Positions 35,843 through 44,732 of a stretch of 64,000 bases of DNA are shown here, one piece after another. The notes beneath the pieces were generated by a model, which saw only the letters and a program-made list of their open reading frames with translations, made no database searches and was not told the origin of the DNA. Location of the stretch: NCBI RefSeq assembly GCF_004804315.1, contig NZ_SRXX01000003.1, positions 248,001 through 312,000 of the forward strand. The letters are read 5' to 3'. This stretch comes from Flagellimonas onchidii. Its GTDB lineage: Bacteria > Bacteroidota > Bacteroidia > Flavobacteriales > Flavobacteriaceae. Position numbers and translations under genes: made by a program. Position 1 is the stretch's first letter; every line of letters begins with the position of its first letter.

Positions 35843-37525
35843 TTAAAATCCAACTGCAGTATCATCTCCACGTTTATCAGCTCCTCCTTCTAGTTTTCCG
35901 TCTGGTAAGACCCGAATGGCATCTACTTTACCAATAATTCGATTTCTGCCTTCATGGATTTCATATCCAATATTTTTCAATTGGGATTTTGTTTCCTGTG
36001 AAAATCCTTCTTCCTCAAAAGAAATAAGGTCTGGAAGCCATTGATGATGAAATCTAGGTGCATTTACAGCATCTTGCATGCTTAGGTCAAATTCGTAAAC
36101 ATTGAGTATGGTCTGTGCAACCGCTGTAATGATGGTGGACCCTCCCGGAGTACCCACAACCATATACAACTTACCATCTTTCTCAACAATCGTAGGAGTC
36201 ATACTGCTCAACATTCGCTTTTCCGGAGCAATGTTATTGGCTTCTGCCCCGATCAATCCAAACATATTTGGAACCCCGGGTTTTGCGCTAAAATCATCCA
36301 TCTCATTGTTAAGAAAGAAACCGAGTTCATCGCAATACAGCTTTGAACCGTAGCCCCCGTTTAACGTAGTAGTAGCAGACACAGCATTTCCGTGGGTGTC
36401 AACTATGGAATAGTGTGTGGTTTCGTCACTTTCAATGATTTCAACTGTGCCGTGGGATACTTCCGAGGACGGGGTAGGTTTTTCAAAAGAGAATGTTTCC
36501 ATTCTTTGAGTGAGATAGGAACCACTAAGAAGTACATCTAAAGGAATATCTACAAAATCAGGATCGCCCAAAAAGTAATTTCTATCTGCATAAGCCCTTC
36601 TTGCGGCTTCTGTAAATAACTGGATGGCTTTAACCGAATTATGACCATATTTTGCAATGTCATGCGATTCTATCATTTTAAAAATCTGATTGATGGTAAC
36701 CCCGCCACTGCTGGGCGGGCTCATGGAAATAATGCGAAGGTCCTTATATTTGAAAACTATGGGCTGCCTCCATTTGGCTTCATACTTCTCTAAATCCTCA
36801 ACTGTTACAAAACCGCCCTTTTCTTGAATGAATGCGGCTAATTTTTCTGCAACTTCACCTTTGTAAAAACCATTTTTCCCTTCATCAAGAATTTTTTGAA
36901 GAGTGTTGGCCAGTTTTGGGTATTTGATGGTATCGCCTGCTTGAAAGTGATGTGCAAACTTAGTGCTGTCACCATTGACCTGAACGATTCGTTCGTGATA
37001 ACTTTCTAACCGCTTTGCTTGCTTCTCGGTTACTATTACTCCCTTTTTAGCAAGGGCTATAACGGGTTTCATGATTTCTGAAATGGGTAAAGAGCCCATT
37101 TTTTTGTGAACCTCCATAACGCCAGCAACCGTTCCTGGAACTCCCACGGCTGTTGCACCAACTGTACTCATATCGGGGATTACATTGCCTAAGGAATCCA
37201 GATACATGTCTTTATGGGCGGACAGCGGAGCTTTTTCGCGATAGTCTATTCCTCCAATATCTCCATTTTCTTTACGGTAGACCATAAAACCACCACCGCC
37301 TAAATTACCAGCAAACGGATAGGCTACGGCCAAAGCCAGCTCGGTGGCCACCATTGCGTCAAAGGCATTGCCACCGTTCTGCATGATTTGTGATCCTATT
37401 CGTGATGCTTCTTCCCTTGCAGAAACTACCATAGCTTTCTCGGTGACCAAGCCTGTAGGCGCCGCGGGTTGTTTTTTACAATGTAGAAAGAGAATTAAAG
37501 GGGTGAGAAAAATTATTCTTCGCAT
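35843..37525 (-). CDS. ggt: Gamma-glutamyltransferase (exported)
   Basis: 560 residues with a short N-terminal signal ending in a possible lipoprotein Cys (LILFLHC, Cys16). The autoprocessing/nucleophile motif TTHYSIVD is intact, as are the lid/substrate features NLGGGGFMVYR, SSMTPTIV and VGTPGGSTIITAV. It cleaves gamma-glutamyl bonds, such as in glutathione, outside the inner membrane. It overlaps acpH by 13 nt and precedes an ATP-grasp gene by 11 nt. Confidence 0.96.
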   Translation of the reverse strand: MRRIIFLTPLILFLHCKKQPAAPTGLVTEKAMVVSAREEASRIGSQIMQNGGNAFDAMVATELALAVAYPFAGNLGGGGFMVYRKENGDIGGIDYREKAPLSAHKDMYLDSLGNVIPDMSTVGATAVGVPGTVAGVMEVHKKMGSLPISEIMKPVIALAKKGVIVTEKQAKRLESYHERIVQVNGDSTKFAHHFQAGDTIKYPKLANTLQKILDEGKNGFYKGEVAEKLAAFIQEKGGFVTVEDLEKYEAKWRQPIVFKYKDLRIISMSPPSSGGVTINQIFKMIESHDIAKYGHNSVKAIQLFTEAARRAYADRNYFLGDPDFVDIPLDVLLSGSYLTQRMETFSFEKPTPSSEVSHGTVEIIESDETTHYSIVDTHGNAVSATTTLNGGYGSKLYCDELGFFLNNEMDDFSAKPGVPNMFGLIGAEANNIAPEKRMLSSMTPTIVEKDGKLYMVVGTPGGSTIITAVAQTILNVYEFDLSMQDAVNAPRFHHQWLPDLISFEEEGFSQETKSQLKNIGYEIHEGRNRIIGKVDAIRVLPDGKLEGGADKRGDDTAVGF

Positions 37526-38106
37526 AAAGATTTTAATTTTTGGCCCGAAAAGGTAACTAATTCTTCAAAAAAATCAGTGAATTCATTTTCAAAGGCATCG
37601 TAATTTTGTTCCAAATCCAGAATGGCAAAATTCATCTTGGATCTGTTTTGAGTCCTACGATTCATTCCATTGAGCACTCTTGAGATACCGGGTAGGTTGG
37701 CATAATTCAACAACCAATTATCGGCAATCATGTACGGCATCATGCGTTGCGTGCCAAGCGGAAGGATGTCGTAGTTGTCTTCCAAAAGGTCATAGAAGTT
37801 TTCAACATAATCCCTCAATGGAACTTTCGAGTAGTTACTCCAGTTTTTGGCTAAAAAATGGTCATAGAATATGTCCACGATTACCCGACTATAATGACTG
37901 TAATTTTTGTGCAATCTTTTACTGCTTTGTTTCGCAATGGGATGGGAATCCGTAAAAGTGTCAATTTCACGATGCAACAAAATGCCTTTTTGGATTTTTT
38001 CAGGAAAGTGCTTGAACTTGTTGCCACGGATATGATCGGCAAAAAAGTTGCCCAAAGTAATTTCTTTGTCATCAAAGGACAAATAGATATGTGCAAGAAA
38101 GTTCAA
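37513..38106 (-). CDS. acpH: Acyl carrier protein phosphodiesterase (AcpH/DUF479)
   Basis: 197 residues matching AcpH, which removes the phosphopantetheine arm from ACP. Seen: NFLAHIYLS at the start, GNFFADHIRG, HREIDTFTDSHP, VIVDIFYDHFLAKNW. The histidine/aspartate residues of this HD-like metal site are present. The start is TTG at 38104-38106 (MNFLAHIYLS), with no ATG nearby in frame. It overlaps the start of ggt by 13 nt. The promoter must lie in the 91 bp shared with glmM. Confidence 0.9.
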   Translation of the reverse strand: MNFLAHIYLSFDDKEITLGNFFADHIRGNKFKHFPEKIQKGILLHREIDTFTDSHPIAKQSSKRLHKNYSHYSRVIVDIFYDHFLAKNWSNYSKVPLRDYVENFYDLLEDNYDILPLGTQRMMPYMIADNWLLNYANLPGISRVLNGMNRRTQNRSKMNFAILDLEQNYDAFENEFTDFFEELVTFSGQKLKSLCEE

Positions 38107-38149
38107 TAGTACAGTTTTGTTTTCTTTGTGAAATTTACAAATTCGAAAC

Positions 38150-38178
38150 TTTGAAAAAGGAATACCCTTTTATATTTG
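38150..38178 (+). promoter_or_regulatory. Candidate promoter of glmM
   Basis: TTTG at 38150-38153 and TATATTTG at 38171-38178, with a 17-nt spacer, match the Bacteroidota -33/-7 boxes. The -7 box is 19 nt before the glmM start. Confidence 0.5.
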
Positions 38179-38197
38179 CAAAAACTTTTCAACAACT

Positions 38198-39586
38198 ATG
38201 ACACTGATCAAATCAATTTCTGGAATACGTGGAACCATTGGCGGAACTACAAACGATAATTTAACTCCAATAGATGCGGTGAAATTTGCCGCTGCATACG
38301 GGACTTGGCTTAAGGGGTACTCTGGAAAAGACAAATTAACGGTCGTTATTGGTAGGGATGCTCGCTTATCTGGTGAAATGATCCAAAACTTGGTAGTTTC
38401 TACCTTGGTTGGTCTAGGGATTGATGTTCTTGACCTTGGCCTTTCTACCACGCCTACCGTTGAAATCGCCGTTCCGTTGGAAAAGGCTGACGGAGGAATA
38501 ATTCTAACGGCAAGCCATAACCCCAAGCAATGGAACGCGCTGAAACTATTAAATGAGCGTGGAGAGTTTTTAGATGCTAAACAAGGCGCCTTGATTTTAG
38601 AATTGGCCGAAAAAGAAGATTTTGATTTTGCGCAAGTTGATGATTTGGGTTCGATCACTAAAAATGACACATACATAGATACCCATATCGAAGAAGTGCT
38701 GAATCTGTCATTGGTTGATAAAGAAGTCATCAAAAAAGGAGGCTTCAAGGTGGTTGTGGATGGAGTTAACTCAACAGGAGGAGTCGCTATTCCAAAATTG
38801 TTGGAGGAACTTGGTGTGGAGGTCATCAAATTATATTGTGACCCTACCGGTCATTTTCCGCATAACCCAGAACCACTTAAGGAACATTTGGGAGATATCT
38901 GTGATTTAGTTGTTAAGGAAAAGGCAGATTTTGGTATTGTTGTGGATCCCGATGTAGATCGCTTGGCTTTTATAAGTAATGATGGTGAAATGTTTGGGGA
39001 GGAATATACCTTGGTTGCATGCGCTGATTATGTTTTGAGCAAGACAAAGGGGAATACGGTTTCCAATCTTTCCTCCACTAGAGCCTTGCGGGATGTGACC
39101 GAAAAACACGGAGGTTCGTATGAAGCGGCCGCTGTGGGAGAGGTAAATGTGGTGACCAAAATGAAAACCAACAATGCTATAATTGGAGGTGAAGGCAATG
39201 GTGGAATTATTTATCCTGAAAGCCACTACGGAAGAGACGCACTTGTTGGTACCGCTTTGTTTTTGATGCTGTTGTCTGAAAAGGGTGGTACTGTTGCGGA
39301 ATTAAGAGCAAGTTACCCTAGCTATTTTATGAGCAAAAAGAAGATTCAGCTAACACCGGATTTAGACGTAGATGCTCTTTTAGAAGCGATGCACGGAAAA
39401 TACAAAAACGAGCAGGTATCTACCATCGATGGGGTTAAGATTGATTTTGCAGAGAATTGGGTTCATTTACGGAAATCAAATACGGAACCCATTATCCGCA
39501 TATATACTGAAGCTAAGTCACAACAAGAAGCTGATAATCTTGCTGATAAGATTATAGGTGAAATCAAAGAAGTGGCAGGACTCTAG
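38198..39586 (+). CDS. glmM: Phosphoglucosamine mutase
   Basis: 462 residues. It interconverts glucosamine-6-P and glucosamine-1-P for cell-wall and LPS precursors. The phosphoserine motif TASHNPKQWN has Ser106; the magnesium loop DPDVDRLAF, the sugar-binding GGEGNGGIIYPE and the C-terminal phosphate site KSNTEPIIRIY are intact. GlmM versus phosphomannomutase/phosphoglucomutase is hard to decide by eye in this group, but the length and EGNGGIIYP motif favour GlmM. The stop directly abuts the convergent NTF2-like gene within a hairpin. Confidence 0.9.
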   Translation: MTLIKSISGIRGTIGGTTNDNLTPIDAVKFAAAYGTWLKGYSGKDKLTVVIGRDARLSGEMIQNLVVSTLVGLGIDVLDLGLSTTPTVEIAVPLEKADGGIILTASHNPKQWNALKLLNERGEFLDAKQGALILELAEKEDFDFAQVDDLGSITKNDTYIDTHIEEVLNLSLVDKEVIKKGGFKVVVDGVNSTGGVAIPKLLEELGVEVIKLYCDPTGHFPHNPEPLKEHLGDICDLVVKEKADFGIVVDPDVDRLAFISNDGEMFGEEYTLVACADYVLSKTKGNTVSNLSSTRALRDVTEKHGGSYEAAAVGEVNVVTKMKTNNAIIGGEGNGGIIYPESHYGRDALVGTALFLMLLSEKGGTVAELRASYPSYFMSKKKIQLTPDLDVDALLEAMHGKYKNEQVSTIDGVKIDFAENWVHLRKSNTEPIIRIYTEAKSQQEADNLADKIIGEIKEVAGL

Positions 39587-39597
39587 TTATCCTGCCA
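39573..39597. terminator. Hairpin enclosing the abutting stop codons of glmM and the NTF2-like gene
   Basis: TGGCAGGA (39573-39580) pairs perfectly with TCCTGCCA (39590-39597). The stop codons of the converging genes (39584-39586 and 39587-39589) both lie in the loop, so the arms are the last codons of each gene. No strong T run follows. Confidence 0.5.
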
Positions 39598-40120
39598 GTT
39601 CGTAAATGATTTGTTGTTGATTAAAATAATCATGGGATATATCGGCATTTTTGTCTGAATCCAGCCATATTTTCCAAGTATCATTTTCCTTTCGCAGTCC
39701 AACTTGGAAAGCACCATAAGCTCTGATGAGCATTTCTTTGTCGTCTTTTCGTTTGGAGCTGAGTCGATAATACCCCGTTTGGTATGCCACGGTTTCATTT
39801 TCATTAGTGGCGGTGGATGAGATAGAGAAAGCTATGGCAACTTGGCTACCTCGTTCTTTTACTATTTCCAAAAAACCTCCAAAATGGTCAATATAGGCTT
39901 CTCCTGTTTCAATTTCGTTTTGATCTATTGTGATTCTGACAATGTCTGATGAATGAATTGACTTTAGCATTTCGGAATCCAATGTTGCATATGATTGCAT
40001 AAAAGGCACCCAAACATCTTTTTTAATGGCATTGATCAGTTCGCTGGAAATGACTTTTTTCTCCTGCGCAAATGCTATAAAAGAGATAAAAAGTAGTAAA
40101 AGGGTAGTGGCTTGTTTCAT
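39587..40120 (-). CDS. Exported NTF2-like (SnoaL/DUF4440-type) protein
   Basis: 177 residues: signal peptide 1-18 (LLLLFISFIAFAQ), then a cystatin-like alpha+beta fold typical of the NTF2 superfamily (WVPFMQSYATLDSEMLKSIHSSDIVRI, then RAYGAFQVGLRKENDTWKIWLDSDKN at the end). Such domains bind small ligands or act as dimer scaffolds; no catalytic residues are evident. It shares a hairpin with the convergent glmM and is 68 nt from the sterol-desaturase-like gene, same strand. Confidence 0.82.
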   Translation of the reverse strand: MKQATTLLLLFISFIAFAQEKKVISSELINAIKKDVWVPFMQSYATLDSEMLKSIHSSDIVRITIDQNEIETGEAYIDHFGGFLEIVKERGSQVAIAFSISSTATNENETVAYQTGYYRLSSKRKDDKEMLIRAYGAFQVGLRKENDTWKIWLDSDKNADISHDYFNQQQIIYELAG

Positions 40121-40188
40121 TTTTTGATTTTTTGAATTGGATTCAATTTATGAAACAAAATAGCGCTTCCTCCGACTTTTAGAAAAAT

Positions 40189-41181
40189 TTAAGTATTGGA
40201 AATGCTTTTTAGGTACTCACCCCGAACCAATTTGGCAGTCTTATGATCTCCGGTATGGCTCCATCCAGGAGGCATGATCAAATAACGTAACTTGTTCAAC
40301 AGCCCTGGGGCCTGTACAACATCTTTAGCTAAAGCGATAATTTCTCCAAAATAGACGTCAACAAAGTTTCCCGAATCCATTTTTCGGGTTATACCATATT
40401 CTATTTGAATGCTTTTCTGCTCTTCTTGATATGTTCCGAATGCCCTATCCCAAATATTAAGGAGGTTACAAAAATTGGTATCCATGTAAAGAGGATTTCG
40501 TGCATGGTGAACCCTGTGATGGGAAGGAGTAAGCATAATCTTGTTTAGAAAACCAAAACGAGCATCTTTAATCATGTTCTCGCCTACATGAATAAATGCC
40601 CCATAAGTACCATCGATAAACATTACTGCGAACAAAATTTCTGGAGTAACACCTAAAAGAACACAAATGGTTGTTCGTATGGTATCGGCATAAGGAGCTT
40701 CCAAAAAAAAGTGGGCATGAGTGACCGACAGATTCATGTCTTCCGGAGCATGGTGGGTTGAATGCAAACACCAAAAAAGTCTGACCTTATGTCCAAGATA
40801 ATGATAAACAAAATGCGCAAGTTCCCACACCACATAGGCATAAATAAACCAATACCATGTCGAACTGATTTTAAACAATGCATATGGTTCAAAAAAACCG
40901 ATGCAAAAAGCGACCATGGCTATTGCGATGAAATGTCCCACAAATCTATTGAAGATATAGATGAGAAAATTGACCTTATATACCTTAAGCTGAGGCTTTT
41001 TGTAGATCAACCCAGCGATAAACTCAAGAATCAACAAGAGCGGAATAATCGGATAAATCAGAGAGGCTACCCCTTCATAGGTTTTGAATACCGAATAATC
41101 ACCACTCTTAAGGATTTCTATGGCTTGGGAGATGCCTAAAAATCCAATAATTTCTTCAAATAAGGTTGATAAAATTTCCAT
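40189..41181 (-). CDS. Sterol desaturase / fatty-acid hydroxylase family membrane protein
   Basis: 330 residues with about five membrane segments. The di-iron histidine boxes of the family are present: HFVYHYLGH, HSTHH and HHRVHHARN, plus HAHF. These enzymes use O2 and an Fe-Fe centre to hydroxylate or desaturate lipids (fatty acids, sterols, carotenoids). Likely substrate in this group is a membrane lipid or carotenoid; it cannot be told from sequence. Length and topology are normal. Confidence 0.92.
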   Translation of the reverse strand: MEILSTLFEEIIGFLGISQAIEILKSGDYSVFKTYEGVASLIYPIIPLLLILEFIAGLIYKKPQLKVYKVNFLIYIFNRFVGHFIAIAMVAFCIGFFEPYALFKISSTWYWFIYAYVVWELAHFVYHYLGHKVRLFWCLHSTHHAPEDMNLSVTHAHFFLEAPYADTIRTTICVLLGVTPEILFAVMFIDGTYGAFIHVGENMIKDARFGFLNKIMLTPSHHRVHHARNPLYMDTNFCNLLNIWDRAFGTYQEEQKSIQIEYGITRKMDSGNFVDVYFGEIIALAKDVVQAPGLLNKLRYLIMPPGWSHTGDHKTAKLVRGEYLKSISNT

Positions 41182-41273
41182 ATAGGAATGATATGGAAAA
41201 ATATCTAGGATGCAACAAAATTTAGACGAATAGCATGGTGGAACTCACTAGCAATCCATTTATTGACAGTGAG

Positions 41274-41747
41274 TTACTCTAGAAGCGATTCCTTAATCAA
41301 TTCATTGGATTGCCAGACCCCATGTTTTAAGGCTTTGCCATTTGCGTCAAATACGGTGCCTTTTCCATTTTTATGGTTAGCTGCCCATTTACCGCTCCAT
41401 TTTGTCCCGTCGAAATTGATGTAAGAACCTTTACCGTGACGTTTATGTTTTCTGAATGCTCCTTCGTACCTGCTTCCATCTGGCCAGGTGTACGTTCCCT
41501 TCCCAGAAAATGAGGTACCGGATAAACTTCCCGAATACTTTGAGCCATCTGCCCACTTTATGATTCCTTTTTTCAATTTTCCAGCGGCCAATTCTACGTC
41601 AAAATAAGTGTTCTCCAACTCAAACTTGTACCAACCGTCTTGTAATGTACTCAAGTCAGTATGAAAAGGGATGGTGTTAAACTCTTGAGCCTGTAGCGTA
41701 AATAAAGTAAAGAGAAGGACAACGAAGGAAAGAATAGACTTGTTCAT
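41274..41747 (-). CDS. Exported MORN-repeat protein
   Basis: 157 residues: signal peptide (1-20, ending LQAQ), a short beta segment, then about three MORN repeats (KWADGSKYSGSLS, YTWPDGSRYEGAFR, YINFDGTKWSGKW, with GKGTV-type spacers). MORN repeats are beta-hairpin modules linked to lipid or protein binding. The role is unknown. It lies 92 nt downstream of the acyltransferase gene. Confidence 0.87.
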   Translation of the reverse strand: MNKSILSFVVLLFTLFTLQAQEFNTIPFHTDLSTLQDGWYKFELENTYFDVELAAGKLKKGIIKWADGSKYSGSLSGTSFSGKGTYTWPDGSRYEGAFRKHKRHGKGSYINFDGTKWSGKWAANHKNGKGTVFDANGKALKHGVWQSNELIKESLLE

Positions 41748-41839
41748 ATTATTTTCTACCCTTTGTCGCCTGTAAGAAATGATTACTTACAGCTAATTGA
41801 AGGATTTATGAAAATCACAGAACTTTCTAATCTTCTCTT

Positions 41840-42754
41840 CTATTGGAAATTGGCAGCACTGGTTTTCTGGAATTCTGCAGGTACTTTATCCTTGTGTTTC
41901 CATCTTTTGTGGGTCCAAAAATAGAATTCAGGAGCCTCTCGAATTGATTTTTCGGTTTCCTTAAGAAAAGATTCAGAAATTCCATAATCATCTATTTCTT
42001 TCGGATTTTCTGTAAGAACCTTAAAGGTTCCTTCATAATGTCCACGTTTTAGTTTTCTAACTTTTAGATAAACCGGTACGATGTCATGTTCCTTACAGAT
42101 TTCTTCCCCTCCAACATGAACGGGTACCAAAATATTCATAAATTTTGCCCAATGTCGTGTTCTGTTTAGCATAGGAGATTGATCACTGATAATCCCTACG
42201 GTTATTAGCTTATTTGCTTTTTTTGCTTCTTTAATAATTTTTCGACTTTCAAAAGTTCTGATTAAGGTGGTGCCATACTTACTTCGAATGTCCCTTACCA
42301 TTTTATCAAAATATTTGTTGTTAATAGGTTGATAAATGGCATAGGCTTTGGCCCTAATGAAAGTGTTTAAGTTAAAAACCCACTCCCAACTGGCATAGTG
42401 CGGCATCATTAGCATTAAGTTTTTACCATTGTCCTCTAATTTTAAAATCTCTTCAACATTGGTAAAAACATATCTCTTTCGCATTTGTTCATCACTTATG
42501 CCCAATGTCTTTATCATCTCCAGGAACATATCGCAAAGATGTCTGTAAAATTTTTTCTCAATCTTTAGACGCTCCGCATCCAATTTCTCTGGAAACACCA
42601 GTTTAAGATTGTTTCGAACGACTTTTTTGCGATAACCAATTAAATGGTACAACAAAACATACACTCCATCTGAAAGGAAATAAAGTAATTTGAATGGAAA
42701 TCTGGATATCAACCAGAGTAGGGGGTAAACAAGTATAAAAACTGCCAGCTGCAT
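41840..42754 (-). CDS. LpxL/HtrB-type lysophospholipid or lipid A acyltransferase
   Basis: 304 residues with an N-terminal membrane helix. The LPLAT pattern is visible: RKKVVRNNLKLVFPE, LMMPHYASWEWVF (the HxxxxD-like block, with a Glu/His version of the family), IYQPINNKYFDKMVRDIRSKYGT, GIISDQSPML. It should transfer an acyl chain to lipid A or a related lipid at the inner membrane. It is divergent from the rhomboid gene; its likely -7 box TATATTTG (minus strand, 42771-42778) overlaps a palindrome. Confidence 0.9.
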   Translation of the reverse strand: MQLAVFILVYPLLWLISRFPFKLLYFLSDGVYVLLYHLIGYRKKVVRNNLKLVFPEKLDAERLKIEKKFYRHLCDMFLEMIKTLGISDEQMRKRYVFTNVEEILKLEDNGKNLMLMMPHYASWEWVFNLNTFIRAKAYAIYQPINNKYFDKMVRDIRSKYGTTLIRTFESRKIIKEAKKANKLITVGIISDQSPMLNRTRHWAKFMNILVPVHVGGEEICKEHDIVPVYLKVRKLKRGHYEGTFKVLTENPKEIDDYGISESFLKETEKSIREAPEFYFWTHKRWKHKDKVPAEFQKTSAANFQ

Positions 42755-42770
42755 ACGTAATTCTTGTGGG

Positions 42771-42788
42771 CAAATATAGCTATATTTA
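42771..42788. promoter_or_regulatory. Palindromic divergent promoter between acyltransferase and rhomboid genes
   Basis: AAATATAGCTATATTT (42772-42787) is a perfect 16-bp palindrome. On the minus strand it gives TATATTTG, a full -7 box 16 nt before the acyltransferase start; on the plus strand TATATTTA, one base off, 19 nt before the rhomboid start. The two promoters therefore appear fused back to back. Confidence 0.55.
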
Positions 42789-42807
42789 GCCCCAAATTTT
42801 AAGGCTT

Positions 42808-43458
42808 ATGTACAATTTGCATATTGCGACCATTGCTATTATAGCGGCCAACGTATTGGTCTCGTTGCGAGGGTTTAACGATGTTTCTTTTTTTGAGCGA
42901 TATAAATTTAGTATTGGAGGGATAAAGGCTGGACAACAAGAAAGAACCATCACTTCGGGATTTTTGCATGTGGATATCTCGCATTTATTCTTTAACATGT
43001 TTACCCTATATTTTTTTGCCAATGTGGTTATTAAAGGGTTTAGCGCTTCCAAATTTATCATCATTTATTTTATAAGCTTGTTAGGTGGCAGCCTTTTGGC
43101 GCTATTCTTTCATAAGAACGAACCCTATTACAGTGCAGTTGGAGCTAGTGGTGCGGTCACAGGAATATTATATGCCGCGATTTTGTTGAATCCTGACATG
43201 CATCTAGGAATTATGTTTATTCCAATTCCTGTGCCTGCCTACGTTTTAGGAATAGGGTATTTGTTGTATTCCATATATGGAATGAAAAGCAGATTGGGAA
43301 ACATTGGTCATTCTGCCCATTTTGGAGGTGCCATTGGGGGATATGCAACTACTTTGCTATTTAAACCAGAACTTTTTGTTACCGATACCTGGATTGTAGT
43401 ATTATTGGCCATTCCGATTATTATTCTTTTTGTTCTTGAAAAAATGGGAAAGGTATAA
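42808..43458 (+). CDS. Rhomboid family intramembrane serine protease
   Basis: 216 residues, about six membrane segments. The catalytic dyad is present: nucleophile Ser114 in GASG and His171 in HSAHFGG. It also has the rhomboid HxxxN motif (His59/Asn63 in ISHLFFNM). It cleaves membrane-spanning substrates inside the bilayer. It is divergent from the acyltransferase gene, 53 nt between starts. A strong terminator follows. Confidence 0.95.
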   Translation: MYNLHIATIAIIAANVLVSLRGFNDVSFFERYKFSIGGIKAGQQERTITSGFLHVDISHLFFNMFTLYFFANVVIKGFSASKFIIIYFISLLGGSLLALFFHKNEPYYSAVGASGAVTGILYAAILLNPDMHLGIMFIPIPVPAYVLGIGYLLYSIYGMKSRLGNIGHSAHFGGAIGGYATTLLFKPELFVTDTWIVVLLAIPIIILFVLEKMGKV

Positions 43459-43468
43459 GCAAAAAAAC

Positions 43469-43501
43469 AAAAAAGCCTAAGATGTTATCCTAGGCTTTTT
43501 T
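43469..43501. terminator. Bidirectional terminator between the rhomboid and TlpA-like genes
   Basis: An 11-bp inverted repeat (AAAAAAGCCTA / TAGGCTTTTTT) with a short loop follows the rhomboid stop by 10 nt. The A6 and T6 arms allow termination in both directions; the TlpA-like gene ends 20 nt beyond. Confidence 0.88.
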
Positions 43502-43521
43502 GTTATGTATTGTTGAATATT

Positions 43522-44631
43522 TTAATTCAATAGCTCAGCCACTTTAGCTTCCAAAGCAGGACCTCTAAGATTTTTCGCAATAATAACACCATTTTCATCT
43601 AATAGAAAAGCAGCTGGAATGGCATTAATATTATACAATTGAGCGATGGGATCCTGGAAACGCTTAAGGTTTGAAATATGATTCCATACTAGACCATCGG
43701 CCTCAATTGCTTTTTTCCAATCTTCGGCACGCGCATCCAACGAAACACCAATAATATTAAGTCCCTTATCATGATATTTATTATAAACAGAAACAATATT
43801 TGGGTTTTCCATGCGACAAGGTCTACACCATGCTGCCCAAAAATCAATCAAGGTCAACTTTCCTTTAACATCATTCAAAGCCAAGGTGCTTCCATCTGGT
43901 GTAGGAGCAGAGAAGTTTGGCGCCACATTACCAATGTTGGTGTTCTTTAACTTATCCAATTGATTTTTTAGACGTTTGCCAGGTGTGGACTGTTTGATTT
44001 CTGGAGTTAAGGCATCAAAAAGCGTTCTTACCTCGTCTTCTGGGATTACCTTGTTGGACATAAGGTTTCCTATGATTAGGACAGAAATTAAGGCGTTGGG
44101 ATTTTCTTTGGCAAAGTCAACATTGAAATTTTTCACAACTTCTTGAAATTCAATGTACTCTTCCCTCAGTGCGGTAACCGTGGCGGTATCCCTCTGCTGT
44201 GCAGCAGCACGCATATCGTTTTGCATAGAGCCCAAGCGCTCCTGTAATTTTCTGGATTCATCCAAAAAGTCCGTAAACAATTCATTTTGAAGCGTCCCTT
44301 TAGGTTTAGCATAGCCTAAACTATCTTTTTGAAACTTTACCGAAATATCCCCGTTCTCCAGAATAAAAGGAATATTACCCGGTGCCGTACCTACAAGTAG
44401 ATAGTGTATTTTGGGTTCCTTTTGGTTACCGGCAAAGCTAAATTTGCCATTTTGTACTATAGCAGTATCAATATCGATAAGTTGGTTAAGGGAATCAGTT
44501 GTTTTTAGAAAAACTTGTGTTCCTTCGGCCAATTCGCCTGTAATGGTACCTTTTAAAGTATATCCATCTGAATTGGAACCACAGGAAGCCAATAGTGCCA
44601 AAACAACTATAGATGCAAGAATCTTTCTCAT
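43522..44631 (-). CDS. TlpA-like thioredoxin lipoprotein with DUF4369 domain
   Basis: 369 residues: lipobox LASC (Cys17), a beta-rich DUF4369 domain (about 22-115: GYTLKGTITGELAEGTQVFL...), a helical linker (~120-230) and a thioredoxin fold with active-site C268-R-P-C271 (FWAAWCRPC). Such proteins sit in the periplasm and reduce or exchange disulfides. No cytochrome-maturation gene is adjacent, so the partner is unknown. Confidence 0.93.
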   Translation of the reverse strand: MRKILASIVVLALLASCGSNSDGYTLKGTITGELAEGTQVFLKTTDSLNQLIDIDTAIVQNGKFSFAGNQKEPKIHYLLVGTAPGNIPFILENGDISVKFQKDSLGYAKPKGTLQNELFTDFLDESRKLQERLGSMQNDMRAAAQQRDTATVTALREEYIEFQEVVKNFNVDFAKENPNALISVLIIGNLMSNKVIPEDEVRTLFDALTPEIKQSTPGKRLKNQLDKLKNTNIGNVAPNFSAPTPDGSTLALNDVKGKLTLIDFWAAWCRPCRMENPNIVSVYNKYHDKGLNIIGVSLDARAEDWKKAIEADGLVWNHISNLKRFQDPIAQLYNINAIPAAFLLDENGVIIAKNLRGPALEAKVAELLN

Positions 44632-44732
44632 TTTTTGGGTTTTAAGCCGCTAAGGTATTCAATACTGATGGCATAAAAAAACCCTGCATATAAGATGTTC
44701 TTGCATGAAGGGATAAGAAAAACAAAGTGTTC

